A model generated the notes under the pieces. The model was not told where the DNA came from. It saw nothing but the letters and a program-made list of their open reading frames with translations, and ran no database searches. The translations under genes were made by a program, and so were the position numbers. 64,000 nt of DNA from Schizophyllum amplum (Eukaryota > Basidiomycota > Agaricomycetes > Agaricales > Schizophyllaceae): contig VDMD01000025.1 of assembly GCA_007026445.1 (NCBI GenBank), positions 1 through 64,000 of the forward strand, in the 5' to 3' direction. This document shows, piece after piece, positions 12,508 to 24,322 of this stretch (its first letter is position 1; the number at the start of each line of letters is the position of its first letter).

Positions 12508-13872
12508 CTACAGCCCTCCACCTCCTAGAATGTACTCGATCGCTGAGTGCACGTTCCCGCCAGTTGCGAGAAGTGCTCGGATGTTCTGCGAGGCGTTGGT
12601 GAAGCCCATGTCTTGTAATTGCTGCAACACAGATTCAGTATCGGTGACACAGCTAAATAACTGCGCCACGCACCTGAAGTTGGACTTGGAAGCGTTCCTC
12701 AGGTGGCCGAGTGTCCGTGGGCGCTGGGCTCGCGCCACCGAAAGAGCTGCCGCCACCAAACGCGCCTGCGCCGCCTAGCCCACCCATGCCACCCATTCCC
12801 CCACCTCCCATGCCGCCCAAAAGCTGCTGCATCATAGCCGGATCCAAGCCGCCGCCGAGCCCACCTGCACCTGTACCTGCGCCGCCCAGCAGGCTAGCGA
12901 ACGGGTTCGCAGGGTCGATACCAGCTCCCGGCGACCCAGGCGTTGCAGCCGTCGCGCCAGGAGCAGCGCCAGCCCCGCCGGGAACACCAGGAGCGGGGAA
13001 ACACCAGCTCCCGCGCCAGCGAACGGGTTTGCAGCCGCACCCCCTGCGCCTGATTCGCGGAACATGGACGCCATGCGAAGCATCTGGCTCAGCGGTCCGG
13101 GTTGGCGACCATCTCGCGGAAGTACGGGCTTTGCATCATGGCGCGCATCTGCGGGGCCATCGCCGGGTTCATAGCGGCGACCTGATCGAGGATCGCGGGG
13201 TTTGAGAGCATTGTGGACATCTGCTGGACGAATTGCGGATTGTCGAGCATGCCTTGCATCTGGGCGACGCGTCAGGGGAGGAAGCGAATGAGAGCTTCTG
13301 CACACGCACCATGTTGGGATCGTTGGGGTTGAGGCCCATGTCCGCGAACGGGTTTATACCAGCCATCGCCCCAAAGCCGAGGTGGCTGTTGAGCTGGGTG
13401 AGGGGATCGTGCGGGTTCTGGCCGGTTTGCATGGTGGGCAGTTGTTGGGGTTGCGCCGGCTGCGCGGACGAGCTGGCTCCTGAGCGGGAGACGCCCTTCA
13501 CCATGTGGATGGTGTGGGACGACTGTATCTTGTACACGGACAACACATCATCGTCCTGTGGATAATTAGAGGTGTCATATAGATCGCGGCCTGCCGTACC
13601 TTCAAGACGCGTCCTGCAAGATGTCAGATGCTGGATTCTATACGCGAGTGACTGCACGCACCAGAGTAGATCAGCCTTTGCCTGTCGGCCTCAACGTCGG
13701 ATTTCTCAGCGATAGCCTGCTTCACTCGGCCACCGTCTTGTCAGTTGTTATCGAGATTTGCAGCTTCAACTCATTGGGACCTGATAGCATGTCAGCCTCG
13801 CCACCATGTCGTCCGGCGAGACTCACCCTTCACGTTGATCTGGATTTCGGACGCGGGTGCCTCGTCAGCCAT
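12508..13872 (-). CDS. DSK2: Ubiquilin / Dsk2-type ubiquitin shuttle protein
   Basis: The protein would carry ubiquitylated proteins to the proteasome. It starts at 13872 ([16 protein letters not shown]) and after an intron continues as a ubiquitin-like domain ending [16 protein letters not shown]. The middle has STI1-type segments ([38 protein letters not shown]) and NPF motifs. A Gly/Met-rich stretch follows, and the C-terminus is a UBA domain ([20 protein letters not shown], ending [10 protein letters not shown]). The domain order Ubl-STI1-UBA is diagnostic. The frame breaks twice, at about 13091-13097 (a CCC read as CC in the gene strand) and near 12995. Both resolve into perfect Dsk2 sequence if one base is added. 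The gene is divergent from the malic enzyme gene across 390 bases. Confidence 0.92.
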
Positions 13873-14262
13873 GATGGATTCGTCGAACAATGGTCTTACT
13901 TACGTAACGCGTGGAGCCTCATCAGAAGGAAGTTCGGACCGGAAGCCGGTGGTCATCTGCCCCATCGCTGCTTCCCTGTCCGTTGCAGCTCGTCCTCCTG
14001 CTCTCTGTGAACATGCATACCTGTACCACTTTGGACGTGGGGCGACGATGAAGCAACAGGAACCGTTTCCTCTAGCGCGCTCGGGCTTTCCCGCTATCTT
14101 TGAGCCTTGAGGGCCTCGACTGGCCACTGGTCGCTATCTTGCAGCCCGCGGCGCGCGTCACAGGAATCCTCATTTTGACGCCCGTCGTCGCCCGCGCATG
14201 CCCGAGCGGGTATTTCATTTCCACTAGCTAGTTCCTCATCTCACTCTCTTACCACCATCATC
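13873..14262. other. Shared divergent promoter, DSK2 / malic enzyme
   Basis: 390 bases lie between the two start codons. No clear TATA box or ORF is visible. A pyrimidine-rich stretch precedes the ATG at 14263. Confidence 0.5.
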
Positions 14263-16444
14263 ATGACGACGCTCGCGACGCGGACGAGCAGAGTCCTCAC
14301 CGCGCCCCACGTCGCCCAGGCTGTGCGCTACGCGTCGACCAAGCGCGTCGCGCTCCGGGGGGAAGGCATCCTGACTTCCCCGCGCTACAACAAGGGCACC
14401 GCCTTTACTGTGCGCGAGCGGCAGGACTTGGGCCTTGTGGGCCGCCTACCGTTCCGCGTGAACACGCTCGAGGAGCAGTGCGAGCGCGCATACGCGCAGC
14501 TGTTGTCCCGTGACGAGCCGCTGCGCAAGAATACCTTCCTGCAGAGCTTGAAGGACCAGAACGAGGTGTTGTACTACGCGCTGCTCCAGAGACATCTGAA
14601 GGAGACGGTGCCCATTGTGTACACGCCGACCCAGGTGAGTGACGATGCGTGAAGTTCGTCGAATTCCTTGTTGACGTGTTGTGGTCTGGCAGGCGGATGC
14701 AATTGCAAACTACTCCAATCTCTTCCGGAGAAGTTCAGGGCTATACCTGAGCTATCCTGACATGGATGTCATGGAAGAGGCTTTCCTCAAGCAGATCACT
14801 GGCCGCGAGGTCGACCTAGTCGTCGTCACCGATTCCGAGGCCATTCTCGGATTGGAGACCAGGGCGTCGGAGTCAGTCGTCCCGTTGCTCTCACTGTGTT
14901 TAGCTAACCGTTCGCAGGGCATTGCGGTAAAATAATCCCCGTTGCACTGCCTGGCGGGTGGCTGATTCGCTCCATCCAGATCTCTGCGGCCAAATCCGTC
15001 ATCTACACGTATGTTTGTTTCCTATTGCGTTCGATTGCAGGTCTCATCGGTACGCTCCAGGTTGATTGGCAAGGTTGATCCTGGTCGGACTCTAGCTGTC
15101 GCCCTTGATGTTGGCACGAAAATAAGGCTTTGCTTGAGGATCCGCTTTACGTTGTGTGTTACACCTGCATGACCGGCCTTTGATACGTTCTGACCGGGCT
15201 GTTGCATAGGGCTGGCAGAACGCACGCGTTCGGGGACAGGAGTACGACGCCTTTGTCGACAAGTGAGCGAGTCATCTACAGTCACCTAGCGCCAGCTGAA
15301 ACTATGGACCAGATTTGTACAGCTTGTGCGCAAGTACCTTCCACACTCGTTGCTGCATTTCGAAGACTTCGGCGTGACGAACGCTCAAAGGCTTCTGGGA
15401 CGCTACCGCTCCACGCATCTGTGTTAATGATGACATGTAAGACCACCACTCAGCCGGCAATCTCCTTTCATCCTTCTCTGCAGTCAGGAACTGGAGCGGT
15501 CGCCCTCGCTGGCGCGATGTCTGCCGTCGGTGTTGCTGGAAGCACCCTCCACGAGCAGCGGATCGTCATCTACGGTGCCGGTTCCGGTGGCCTCGGTATC
15601 GCCAAACAGTTGCGGGACGCTATGGTCGCCATCGACGGCGAGAGCCGCGAATCCGCCACCAAACGCTTTTACTGCATCGATCGCCCCGGGCTCCTCACCG
15701 ACGACATGTCTGACGATGCCCTACGCGCTGATCAACGTGAATGGGCGCAACCTGCTGGCGAGTGGGCCGAGGAGCGCGCGAGGGGACGCATCGAGCTCAT
15801 TGACGTCGTGCGGAAGATCAAGCCGACGATGCTCGTGGTACCTCGACGCACGCGGGAGCGTTCACGGAAGAGGTCGTGCGCACTATGGCGGAGGGCGTCT
15901 CACGGCCGATTATCTTCTCGCTGTCCAACCCGAGCCGGCTTGTCGAGGTGCACCCGCACGACGCGAATGAGTGGACCGGTGGGCGCGCGCTATTGGCGAC
16001 AGGAAGCCCATTCCCACCGGCGAAGATGCCTGATGGTCGCGATTACCCGTGAGTTGCCTCCTCGTCTCACGAGGCTCGTTTTGGGTGTCTGACCGTTTGT
16101 ACTAGAATCGCGGAGTGCAACAACGCGCTGATATACCCCGGCCTTGGGTTCGGTGCTGTGCTGTGCCAGTCGCGCAGCATGACGGACGACATGATTATCG
16201 CTGGCGCACGCCGGCTAGCGTCGCTCTCTCCCGCGCTGGAGCACCCAGACAACGCCCTGTTGCCCGACTTCCAGGATGCCCCTGCGGTGAACTTTGAGGT
16301 AGCTGTGGCTGTTGCGGAGCAGGCTATTGAGTCTGGGAATGCGGGCGTGTCGTGGTCGAAGGAGGAAGTGCGGGAGAGGGCCAAGGAGCGCATCTGGGAG
16401 CCGGTGTACCCGACTATGTGTTTGACGAGAATGGTGAACGATAG
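14263..16444 (+). CDS. NAD-dependent malic enzyme, mitochondrial
   Basis: The enzyme decarboxylates malate to pyruvate. The N-terminus (MTTLATRTSRVLTAPHVAQA) looks like a mitochondrial presequence. Family landmarks follow in order: VPIVYTPTQ with the catalytic Tyr, NYSNLFRRSSGLYLSYPD, DVGT, LLHFEDFGVTNAQ with the metal-binding acids, GTGAVALAGAM, VIYGAGSGGLGIAKQL for the nucleotide, IIFSLSNPSRLVEVHPHDA, and ALIYPGLGFGAVLCQSRSMT. Several short introns are clear, for example 14636-14691 and about 14935-14981. The frame is broken at 14853-14856, 15116-15124, 15421-15427, 15483-15488, 15835-15840 and 16411-16415. Each break is repaired by adding one base (two at 15421) and nothing else is degraded, so I favour sequence errors over a pseudogene. 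The corrected stop is at 16442-16444; the literal frame stops at 16451. Confidence 0.92.
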
Positions 16445-16451
16445 ACGTTAG

Positions 16452-16883
16452 ACCAGTAGACACTAGATAGTAGATGGGCTTACATAACGAGGAATAGAGA
16501 TGGCTTGCACACCGCCGAATCGTTGGACGCATCCGTTGCTCGGCCTACTATACTATAGAGATGATAATTCGCCCCATGACCAAGCTCGATTCTTGAAGCT
16601 TGAAGCGCGAGAGTCCCTGACGAGAGTCATTATTGACGTATAGATCAGGATGTACAGACCAGTAGACCGTATAGACCAGTAGGGCGTAACAAGAAGAATG
16701 AAGTGGCTTGAGAAACAACTCCAGATTGACTTCAAGAACACCGCCTGAGTTGCCGTCCGGGCCGGACGCCGGACATCGGCGGACTTGAGAAACCGCTGCT
16801 ACTGATTTTGAATCACTCTTCATGTGTTCCCTCCCTCGTCTTGAATCCATGAACTGAACCCGACTTCCGCTCTCTCTTGTGCG
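16452..16883. other. Intergenic region
   Basis: The region separates the malic enzyme and PRPP synthetase genes. It has partial repeats of ACCAGTAGAC at about 16452 and 16657-16680. Nothing coding is seen. Confidence 0.5.
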
Positions 16884-18128
16884 ATGTATCACAACAACTC
16901 GATTAGGATCCTCACGGGTGCGTCCTCCGCGCTAGAAGACTCTGCTGCCCCTTACCTTATACAGGGAACAGCCACCCCGACCTCGCGAACAGCGTGTCCG
17001 AGCGGTGAGCGAACTTCCGCACGAAAGCCGCCCCCAGCCATTGATCACCCCCGCCAGGCTCAACATCCCCCTCGTTCCCTGCACCGTCAAGCAGTTCTCC
17101 AATGGCGAGATCAACGTCAAGATCTCCGAGTCCGTCCGCGACGAGGATGTGTTCATCATCCAGACCGGGTGCGGCGACGCCAACGACAACTTGATGGAGC
17201 TCCTCATTCTCATCTCCGCCTGCAAGACCGCCTCTGCGCGCCGCATCACCGCCGTCATACCCTCGTTCCCGTACGCGCGCATGGACAAGAAGGACGCCTC
17301 GCGCGCGCCGATCACCGCAAAGCTCGTCGCGAACATGATCACCACCGCGGGCGCGGACCATGTCATTACGATGGACCTGCACGCCAGCCAGATACAGGGC
17401 TTCTTCGACATCCCCGTCGACAACTTGTACACGGAGCCGCTGATGATGTCGTACATCAAGCGCCACATCCCGGACTGGAAGAACAGCATCGTCGTCAGTC
17501 CCGATGCCGGTGGCGCGAAGAGGTGCGTCCAGTGGGGAGCGGTGTATACAGGAGACTAATGGACGTGCAGGGTGACGGCGATCGCGGACAAGCTTGGTGT
17601 GGAATTCGCCTTGATTCACCGCAAGCGCAACGGCAGGTCAAAAGACGCCCCTGAGACGATGGAGATCCTCGTCGGGCAAGTGGAGGACAAGATCGCTATA
17701 CTGGTTGACGACATGATCGACACCGGCATCACTCTGCAACTCGCAGCACAGACCCTACACGAGAAGGGCGCAAAAGCCATCTATGCGATCATCTCCCATG
17801 GTAAGTACTCCCTTCGCGCTCTCTCGGTGCCAATCTCATGTTCAGCAGGCCTCCTATCCGAAACGAAACTCAGCGTCATTAACCAACTTCCCATTGTGGA
17901 GCTCGTTGTACGTTCCCTGCTTGAGCGTACGCCCTCAGATCTCTGACTGCACCCCCTCAGGTTACGAACTCTGTCCCACAAAAGCAGCACAAGGCTTTGT
18001 GCTCAAAACTCACCGCCATCGATATCAGCCCGACGATTGCTGAGAGCATTCGTCGGATGCACAACGGCGAGAGCATCAGCTTGTTGTTTGGAGAGTGGGG
18101 CGAGCCGGGCAACGTCCCTGTACTATAG
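16884..18128 (+). CDS. Ribose-phosphate pyrophosphokinase (PRPP synthetase)
   Basis: The enzyme makes 5-phosphoribosyl-1-pyrophosphate from ribose-5-phosphate and ATP for purine, pyrimidine, His and Trp synthesis. The first exon reads [12 protein letters not shown]. After two introns come [20 protein letters not shown] with the catalytic flexible loop, [20 protein letters not shown], and the PRPP-binding motif [13 protein letters not shown]. The end is [16 protein letters not shown] and TAG at 18126-18128. Introns lie at about 17524-17571, 17801-17850 and 17909-17960. The frame is intact across all exons, and the length is normal (about 320 residues). It is the neighbour of the glutamate kinase gene, with convergent 3' ends 236 bases apart. 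Confidence 0.94.
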
Positions 18129-18364
18129 GCCAGGTAGCTCCTGTGCTCCATGCTACAAGTCACGATGCTGCAGCTGGCTGCTGATGGCGTTGTGGTGGTA
18201 TGAATGGCTATTTCTTATGTAGAGTATTGCGGCAAGCCATATATAATCAGTTGTATTCCTTCGTGCTTCAATGCATATTTAGACGAGAATTATGGATCGA
18301 AAGGACTGCCATATATGATGTCTGCATAGTTCAGCAAGCAGCGACAGCGCAAGCCGAACGAGTT

Positions 18365-20227
18365 CTATGTAGAGGACGGTGGCACACGAATGGTGATGTT
18401 CTCCACGACGTGGTCCGAGTCTGCATAGCCGATGAGCTGGGGAATATGTGAGCTGCAGGATATTCGCGTCAGTATATCCATCTCAGTGCGCTTCCACCAA
18501 GCGGCGCCAACGCTGTAAAAAGTGGACGCACCTATTCAGTCCTTTGACGCGCGATACCTGTTCCCAGTTGTAGTTCGCAAGACCACGACCGACTTCTAGT
18601 ACATCATCCTCTGTATATTCCCGTGTTGGTACCTTCGATAAATCCGCATGCGACACGCCTGCCGCGAGCGTCAGAATTTCGCAAAAGCTGTACTCGTCAG
18701 ACTCACCATCAGGCGTCCCCGGCCGCGTATTTGACGACGAGCCCGGCGCAGACGAGTCGTGCGATAATTCGTGCGTCGACGTCGCTGTCGCAGGGTTGGG
18801 TATCACAATGCGCACCGCCTGCCCAGACGCGAATTTCCCGATGACTCCCAATACGCCGGCTGGGAGCAGCCGCCCGCCCGAGTCTCGTCTGGAAAGGACC
18901 CGGTAGGCACCAAAGTCGACGACGACGCTGCCAGCAGGGTACAGCGTGTAGTTCGTCCACGCCTTCATATCACGTATAGGAGTGGCTGAGGGGCAGAACA
19001 TCGTGTGTGGCGGACGTTTGGGGAGGGACGAGCTTGGGTGCGGGGCAGCGGCAGAGGTCATCGCACCCTCCTCCGGGCTCGGCGACGAAGGGTACGAGGG
19101 CGAGGCCGCGGAGCGCTCGCGCGAGCGTGCGCCGTCGTCAATGGGCGTAGCTGTACCGGAGCGGGCGCTCAATCTTGGGCGGGAGGCGCGATGGTAGTCG
19201 ATGATGTCGACGATGTTCTTGGGATTTTTGGACGAGGTGATGATAGTGGTGACGCCTGCTGCGGTGGCAATGTCGGCGGCGATGAGCTTTGTTTCCATGC
19301 CTCCGGTGCCCAAACTGGATCCAAGCGTGTTAGTCGAGACTGGATGCGGGGTCAGAGGGAAGTCGGGGACGCGAGGCAAGGAAAAATAGTACCTTGCGAA
19401 CGGATGGCTGCGACGGATTCTACCACTTCTACCTGTCGCGCAGTAGGATCTTTGCGTGGGTTGGCGGTGTATAAGCCGTCAACGTCAGTAAGGAGGACGA
19501 GGAAATCGGCGTGTATCATGGACGATGTGACAGCAGAGAGTGTGTCATTATCACCGAATTTTATTTCCTGTAGACAACAATGAGGGACGTAACAAGCAAC
19601 TGACCTTCCGAGACTTACCGACACGGATATCGTGTCGTTCTCGTTCACAATGGGAATGACGCCCATGAGCAACAGCTCATTAAGTGTGTTGACGGCGTTC
19701 AAATATCGGGTGCGCTGTAGAGGCAAATTCAGCTTGACTCTAGCGAGACGCACGTTCGGCATACGTCGGAGATGTCACCTCGAGTCAGAAGAATCTGTGC
19801 TATGGGCTGGTCCACCTGGCCAAACAGGTTGTCCCATAACGCAATCAGCCGACCTTGCCCGATCGCGGCAAGCGCCTGCAATCCCCGTCATATCTAGCAG
19901 CTCTAGTCATTTGAAGTCATGCTGACCTGTTTCCCAGAGAGGCTTTTCGGCCGTTGCGCGACGTCCATGCGCTTCAAGCCCATGCCGATCGATCCAGAGC
20001 TGACGAGGACGACGCGGTGGCCATGCTGGCGCAGTTCGACCACAGTCTCTACGACGGAGGAGAGCGTGGAAAGGAGTGGTTGATGCGTCTCTTCGTGGAC
20101 GATAGACGATGTACCTTGAAGACGCGCGCCTCAATCAGACGCGTGAATCGCGCACGGAGAAAACGTGACTCGGACCCAGTTTGATCACCACCGTGTACGA
20201 CTGGGAGTGAGATCCCTGCTTCGCCAT
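18365..20227 (-). CDS. Glutamate 5-kinase (first step of proline synthesis)
   Basis: The enzyme phosphorylates L-glutamate to gamma-glutamyl phosphate. It starts [18 protein letters not shown] and, after an intron, continues [14 protein letters not shown]. Kinase landmarks are [55 protein letters not shown] and [17 protein letters not shown]-terminal PUA domain begins around [16 protein letters not shown] and ends with [18 protein letters not shown]. The last exon ends [13 protein letters not shown] and TAG at 18365-18367. Two Ser/Pro-rich insertions are unusual: about 55 residues between the kinase and PUA domains (about 19000-19190) and about 30 inside the PUA domain (about 18690-18790). 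A MITE ends 186 bases upstream of the start. Confidence 0.93.
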
Positions 20228-20412
20228 AGTGCCGCAAGTTTCCGAATAGCAAAGAAGTAAAACAAGCGAAATCACAGATCTGCTGCGCTGGTTATTGAAG
20301 ACGTGCGCGGGATGACTTGAACCTGGCAGAACATGAGTCAAACGCCACAAACAGCACGTGGGTGCGATACACGCGTTGATGTGGCTGTGCAACTGAACTT
20401 CGGAACCGTTTA

Positions 20413-20974
20413 GGGCCTGTTCGGTAACGGAAAACGGAATCGCGATTCCCTACAAAATCAAGATTCCGTTGAGATTCTGTCACGTGCGGCCTCGTTTCCG
20501 GCGTCTACCGAACATCGTTGTGACGGTTGTTCACTGCCGTTTATGGAAAATTCTGCTAAGGCTAGCTACTGAAGGTCTGCCGAGCTTCCAAACATTACCT
20601 AAGATCCACAGGCGCCAAAGTGTATGTATATAAATCCTCTGAGCCAATTTTTGCAGCAAACGAAGGGATTTTGAGGACGGTACACGTCCGACAGCGCATG
20701 AGTGCGAACTGCGCGCCTGGCACTGTAGAAGTCGAGATTTCCTTATGTCCTTCCAGAGTCGGGCTCTATCTGTAATAACCCTTCTTTCTGTAGGGAAAAA
20801 AACTTGAGACGTAGCCCTCCTTTTGCCAAAGAGTCCGCCTCAGCAGAACGTCCTAAAACGGCAACATGTCCGTCGTCACGCTGTTGCTCGGCGGACGCCG
20901 GAAGGAATATCGCACGTGACAAAATCAAGGAAATCTCGGGAATCTCGATTGCGATTCCGTTACCGAACGGGCCC
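20413..20974. mobile_element. MITE-like element, PIF/Harbinger type, 562 bp
   Basis: The left end GGGCCTGTTCGGTAACGGAA is matched in inverted orientation by the right end, which reads GGGCCCGTTCGGTAACGGAA from the other strand. The inverted similarity continues imperfectly for about 70 bases, including TTYTGTCACGTGCG on both sides. The element is flanked by TTA at 20410-20412 and 20975-20977, a 3-bp TWA-type target duplication. That duplication and the GGGCC ends fit PIF/Harbinger (Tourist-like) MITEs. No transposase frame is inside. It lies in the promoter region of the glutamate 5-kinase gene. Confidence 0.8.
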
Positions 20975-21064
20975 TTATCTCATGTGATCGTGTGCCTCGC
21001 TCCTTCTCGACACAATCGACTCCGAGAGGGAGCGCCTGTGGCTCGGCATGAGTCAGACCGCCTC

Positions 21065-21072
21065 TATATAAG
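21065..21072 (+). promoter_or_regulatory. TATA box upstream of a possible membrane-protein gene
   Basis: TATATAAG lies about 65-70 bases upstream of two overlapping ATGs at 21132 and 21136. This is good support for a rightward transcript here. Confidence 0.5.
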
Positions 21073-21135
21073 CCGCGCGTCTTTCTAGCTGCTTTGTGTC
21101 TCGCTCTCTCGTCCTAACGCTGCGCCCTCTGATGG

Positions 21136-21860
21136 ATGGAGATTGCTCTCAAGACCCACCAGATCATTCTTGCAATCTCCCAGACTTTGGATCTATTCCC
21201 TCTTGGTTACGCGACAGCTGCGCTCCCAGCGCTCCTCATTCTTCTGCTTCATTTCCATCTGCCAGAACGATATGCTACGGCGCAGCTTCCCCCCGACGAT
21301 GCATGAGGTCGCAGAGATTTTCCCGCCTTGGCTGGAGGCAGCTGTGTTGGTAGTATTCCTATCACTCATCGAGCAACTGCGGCTTATCGTTCCGACTGCG
21401 CTCGCAAGGTAAATGGGCTGCGCAGGACGCCACCGACTGACTCTTTCCACTGCATTCGTTCCAACCGTAGCATGTTCGAACATGCGCAGCAGCCTCGAAC
21501 GCAGCTAACAACACGACGTCAATACAATGGCCTCTGCCGCCTATCGATGCCATTCATCGAGGTGTCAATGACAAGCGCGGCCTACATAATGTGCTCATGC
21601 ATCTCTCCTTGCACATCAACATCATCCCCTTGCAGCTCTCCTCCAGTCTCGTCCTCACGCCGAAGATGCGTCACTTGCCGAGCATCCCCTTTGATGACTG
21701 CCCATTGCTCCTCTTGTCGCTCCATGTGTTCCTTTTTGTGAACGGACCCCAAACGGATCCTCGCCACGGAGATCCTGTATTATTCAGCTGTAACACCAGA
21801 TCTCCTCGAGCATGCGCACGAGAGGGGCTGCGCGGGCGTCGGGGCAGCGCCCCCGCGATT
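21136..21860 (+). CDS. Possible small membrane protein, unrecognised, frame uncertain
   Basis: From the ATG at 21136 the frame reads MEIALKTHQIILAISQTLDL with a hydrophobic stretch AALPALLILLLHF, and stops at 21306. A second hydrophobic segment (WLEAAVLVVFLSLIEQLRL) follows at once in another frame. A canonical intron is then present from about 21410 to 21470. Beyond it, one frame reads HNVLMHLSLHINIIPLQLSS and LLLLSLHVFLFVNG. Together these suggest a short protein with two or three membrane segments and one or two missing bases near 21300. I do not recognise a family. The exact exon structure is a guess. Confidence 0.35.
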
Positions 21861-22635
21861 GTCGTGGCACGCTCTCCGAAGTTGTCGGTGAAGAGATTTT
21901 TAGCTGTACAGAAAGAACGAGAGTCAAGCAACTCTCGTCTCGCTGCAATCGAATTTGCCTTTACAAAGAGCATTCGGATGCCCACGGACGTCTGCCGCGG
22001 GAGACTATTTGGAGCCTCTCGAGCAAAGACAAGCACAAGCAAACGTGAGAGCGCCCGCGCGCCGTGATTTACCCGCCCAGGGCGCCTTCTTGTGCGGCGG
22101 GCGCTTGACTGGTAAGGATCTGTGGCGGTGTTGCTAATTGGTCAGCACGTGCCTCATGCAGCATGCTCCGGTCGTTTCGGTGCCGCAATTGGGACGCATT
22201 GTGAGTCACCCTGATTCGAGACTGGTCGTCGTTGATTTTCGACTGGTGCTTTTGCGCGCATTTTCTGCATCTCAGGCGTGTCTGCACTGCTTTTCTCGGT
22301 CGATACAAGCATTAAGACGTATGAAGAGGGGTTTTGGCCTGCAAAGGAGGGCCTGAAGGTGATCAAGCGCCGGGCGCTTAACGCGAGCGCCCTGGGAAGG
22401 TGTTGAGCGGGATGATAGCGGACTTTGAATTCGCGCGGATGAGACGCTTATAACCTGGCTCTTCACGCGCGTCGCAGCCATCGCCTTCATCCCCGCCACC
22501 ACCACTTTACTCGACACTTGTGCGCAAGTGTCTGGTCAGTGGTAGAGAAGACCCCGACAACTCGTGAGTTCACTGTCCCCTTTCGACTTCGAGACTTTCG
22601 CGGCCGTGGTCCTGTGTGGCGGCAAAGCATCCAGA
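21861..22635. other. Probable promoter and leader of the bZIP gene
   Basis: No coding signal is convincing on either strand. Several ATGs with short frames occur between 22138 and 22440. Upstream ORFs control Gcn4-family genes in other fungi, but I cannot place the transcription start here. Confidence 0.35.
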
Positions 22636-24322
22636 ATGGCGTCGTTTTATCATGAGGCTGCTGAAGGCGGTTGTGTGGCTCCGATGATGACTGTGGCGCC
22701 CTTATCGGCCGTGGATTGGCCGCATCGTACTTCTTCGTCGGTCGAGGTCCGGTCGATGGCGCCGTTTCTTTCATATGGGTGTGGGCGCCCTGATACCGAC
22801 CACACGGTTATCAAGCGAGAGGAGCAGGAGCTGACTGCGTCGTTGAGCAGAGTCCCCCGGCCGCGCACCATCGTGTTGCCGCCAACCAACGACTCTTCCA
22901 CCCCTCCCCAAGCAGCCATAGCTTCCCTTTACACTCGGTCTTCCAACAACCAAAGCCAGAATGTTCCGACTCCACCTACTCTAAATCAGTCCGGTCCACC
23001 CCCCTCGTCAACGGTACCATCCCATGGAAACAATGCACCAGCGGATTTCCTTACCGGACCCGCCGCGTCTTATGCACACTTGATCCCCGACCCGATCGTC
23101 TTAGGACGTCCAACTTGTCGGTCGACCCCACAAAGGCTCTGGCCGCGCAACATGCCCTGCCGATGACCCTTCCTCCGGCCCCCCGCCCTTCTTCTCATCG
23201 CCCGTCTTCTCCCCCCGCGGTACCGGACCTGTATCAGATGCAGGCGAACTACATGAAGATGCTTCAGTCCGGCAACACCACGTCGAGCGACGACTCCGCG
23301 CCCGCGTCCGCCGAGATGTCGCGCCGCAGTAGCGACTATCGGGCTCCCATGCCGTCGGCCTCGTATGGCCTGAACGGATGGGAGCCGTTGCTAGGTGCGC
23401 GCAGCGCTAGCAGCTCCTGCCATAGTGCTGACTTTCGCATAGACTCTGCCAACGCCACATTGACCACTCCGATGTCCGAGTATCACCCCACGCCGATGAG
23501 CGAGATCTTCGACGACTTCCCTCAGCTCGACATGTCTCCCGGCGAGGACACCCCCTACAATGATTTCCTCAACACCCCCGTCATTTCCGACAACAACGAC
23601 TTTGGTATGGGCTTCGACCTCACAGCCCCGCTTTTCGGAGGCAGTGAGCCATGGGTTGACTCACGGCCTGCGGCGTCGTCGGCACCAAAGGAGTCAGACC
23701 AGGACGCGCTGGCGTACATTCAGCAACTCCTGTCGCCGGAGACCCCGATGTCCGACACGATCGCCCCCTCCCACCTTCAGTACCGTCGCCCCTCGTCGTC
23801 CTTGTCTGCGCAGCTCGCAACGCCCAATACGAGCCCCGCCCTCGTCGACGCGTCTTCCTTTGCGCCTCTGTCGCGCCCGCAGCCCACGGGTACGCGCCCG
23901 GGGGTGACGCCTGAGAAGCTCCTTGGTCCTGAGGCACCGACGCAGCCGCGCAAGTACCAGTCCCCTTCCTCGACGTCGCGCAAGGAGGCGCCTGCGGCCT
24001 TCAATCGGAAGCGCTCGCGTGCTGTCGCGTTCCAGGGCGACGACGACGAGGAGCTGCCGCCGCTGCACGCGAACGCTACCGACGCGAGCAGGTGGAGTAC
24101 AAGCGGCGCCAGAACACGCTTGCGGCCCGCAAGTCGCGCAAGCGCAAGCTGGAGCACCAGCTCGTGACGGAGCGGAAGGCCGAGTACTTCCAGCGTCGCT
24201 CGAACCACTTCGAGACCGTCGCGCGCACCGTCATCGCAATGTGGCAGGAGCAGACGGGCGCCCGTACGAGCTACCGGCGTTCCCTGAGCCGGAGCCTTGA
24301 AGGGCGTAAAAGTCGCGAGTAG
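22636..24322 (+). CDS. bZIP transcription factor, Gcn4/CPC1-like
   Basis: The C-terminus carries a basic region YKRRQNTLAARKSRKRKLEH with the invariant Asn and Arg of bZIP DNA-binding domains, as in Gcn4/CPC1, the activators of amino-acid biosynthesis. A short coiled segment with few clear heptads follows (LVTERKAEYFQRRSNHF). The long N-terminal part is Ser/Pro/Thr-rich and acidic, with activation-domain-like stretches (EIFDDFPQLDMSPGED, FDLTAPLFGGSEPWVD). The frame changes near 23095 and again near 24078, just before the basic region. Adding one base at 24078 gives ERYRREQVEYKRRQ, so this is probably a sequencing deletion. The first in-frame ATG is at 22636. The Gcn4 assignment rests on the basic region and overall layout. 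Confidence 0.8.

Noticed and set aside
5956..13872. Ubiquitin-themed cluster (F-box, UIM-bearing enzyme, DSK2)
   Set aside because: The genes have separate promoters and strands. Eukaryotic neighbours of this kind are not evidence of a joint system.
14263..16444. Malic enzyme as a pseudogene
   Set aside because: All disruptions are one- or two-base losses, mostly in short runs, while every conserved residue remains. Unrelated genes nearby show the same pattern.
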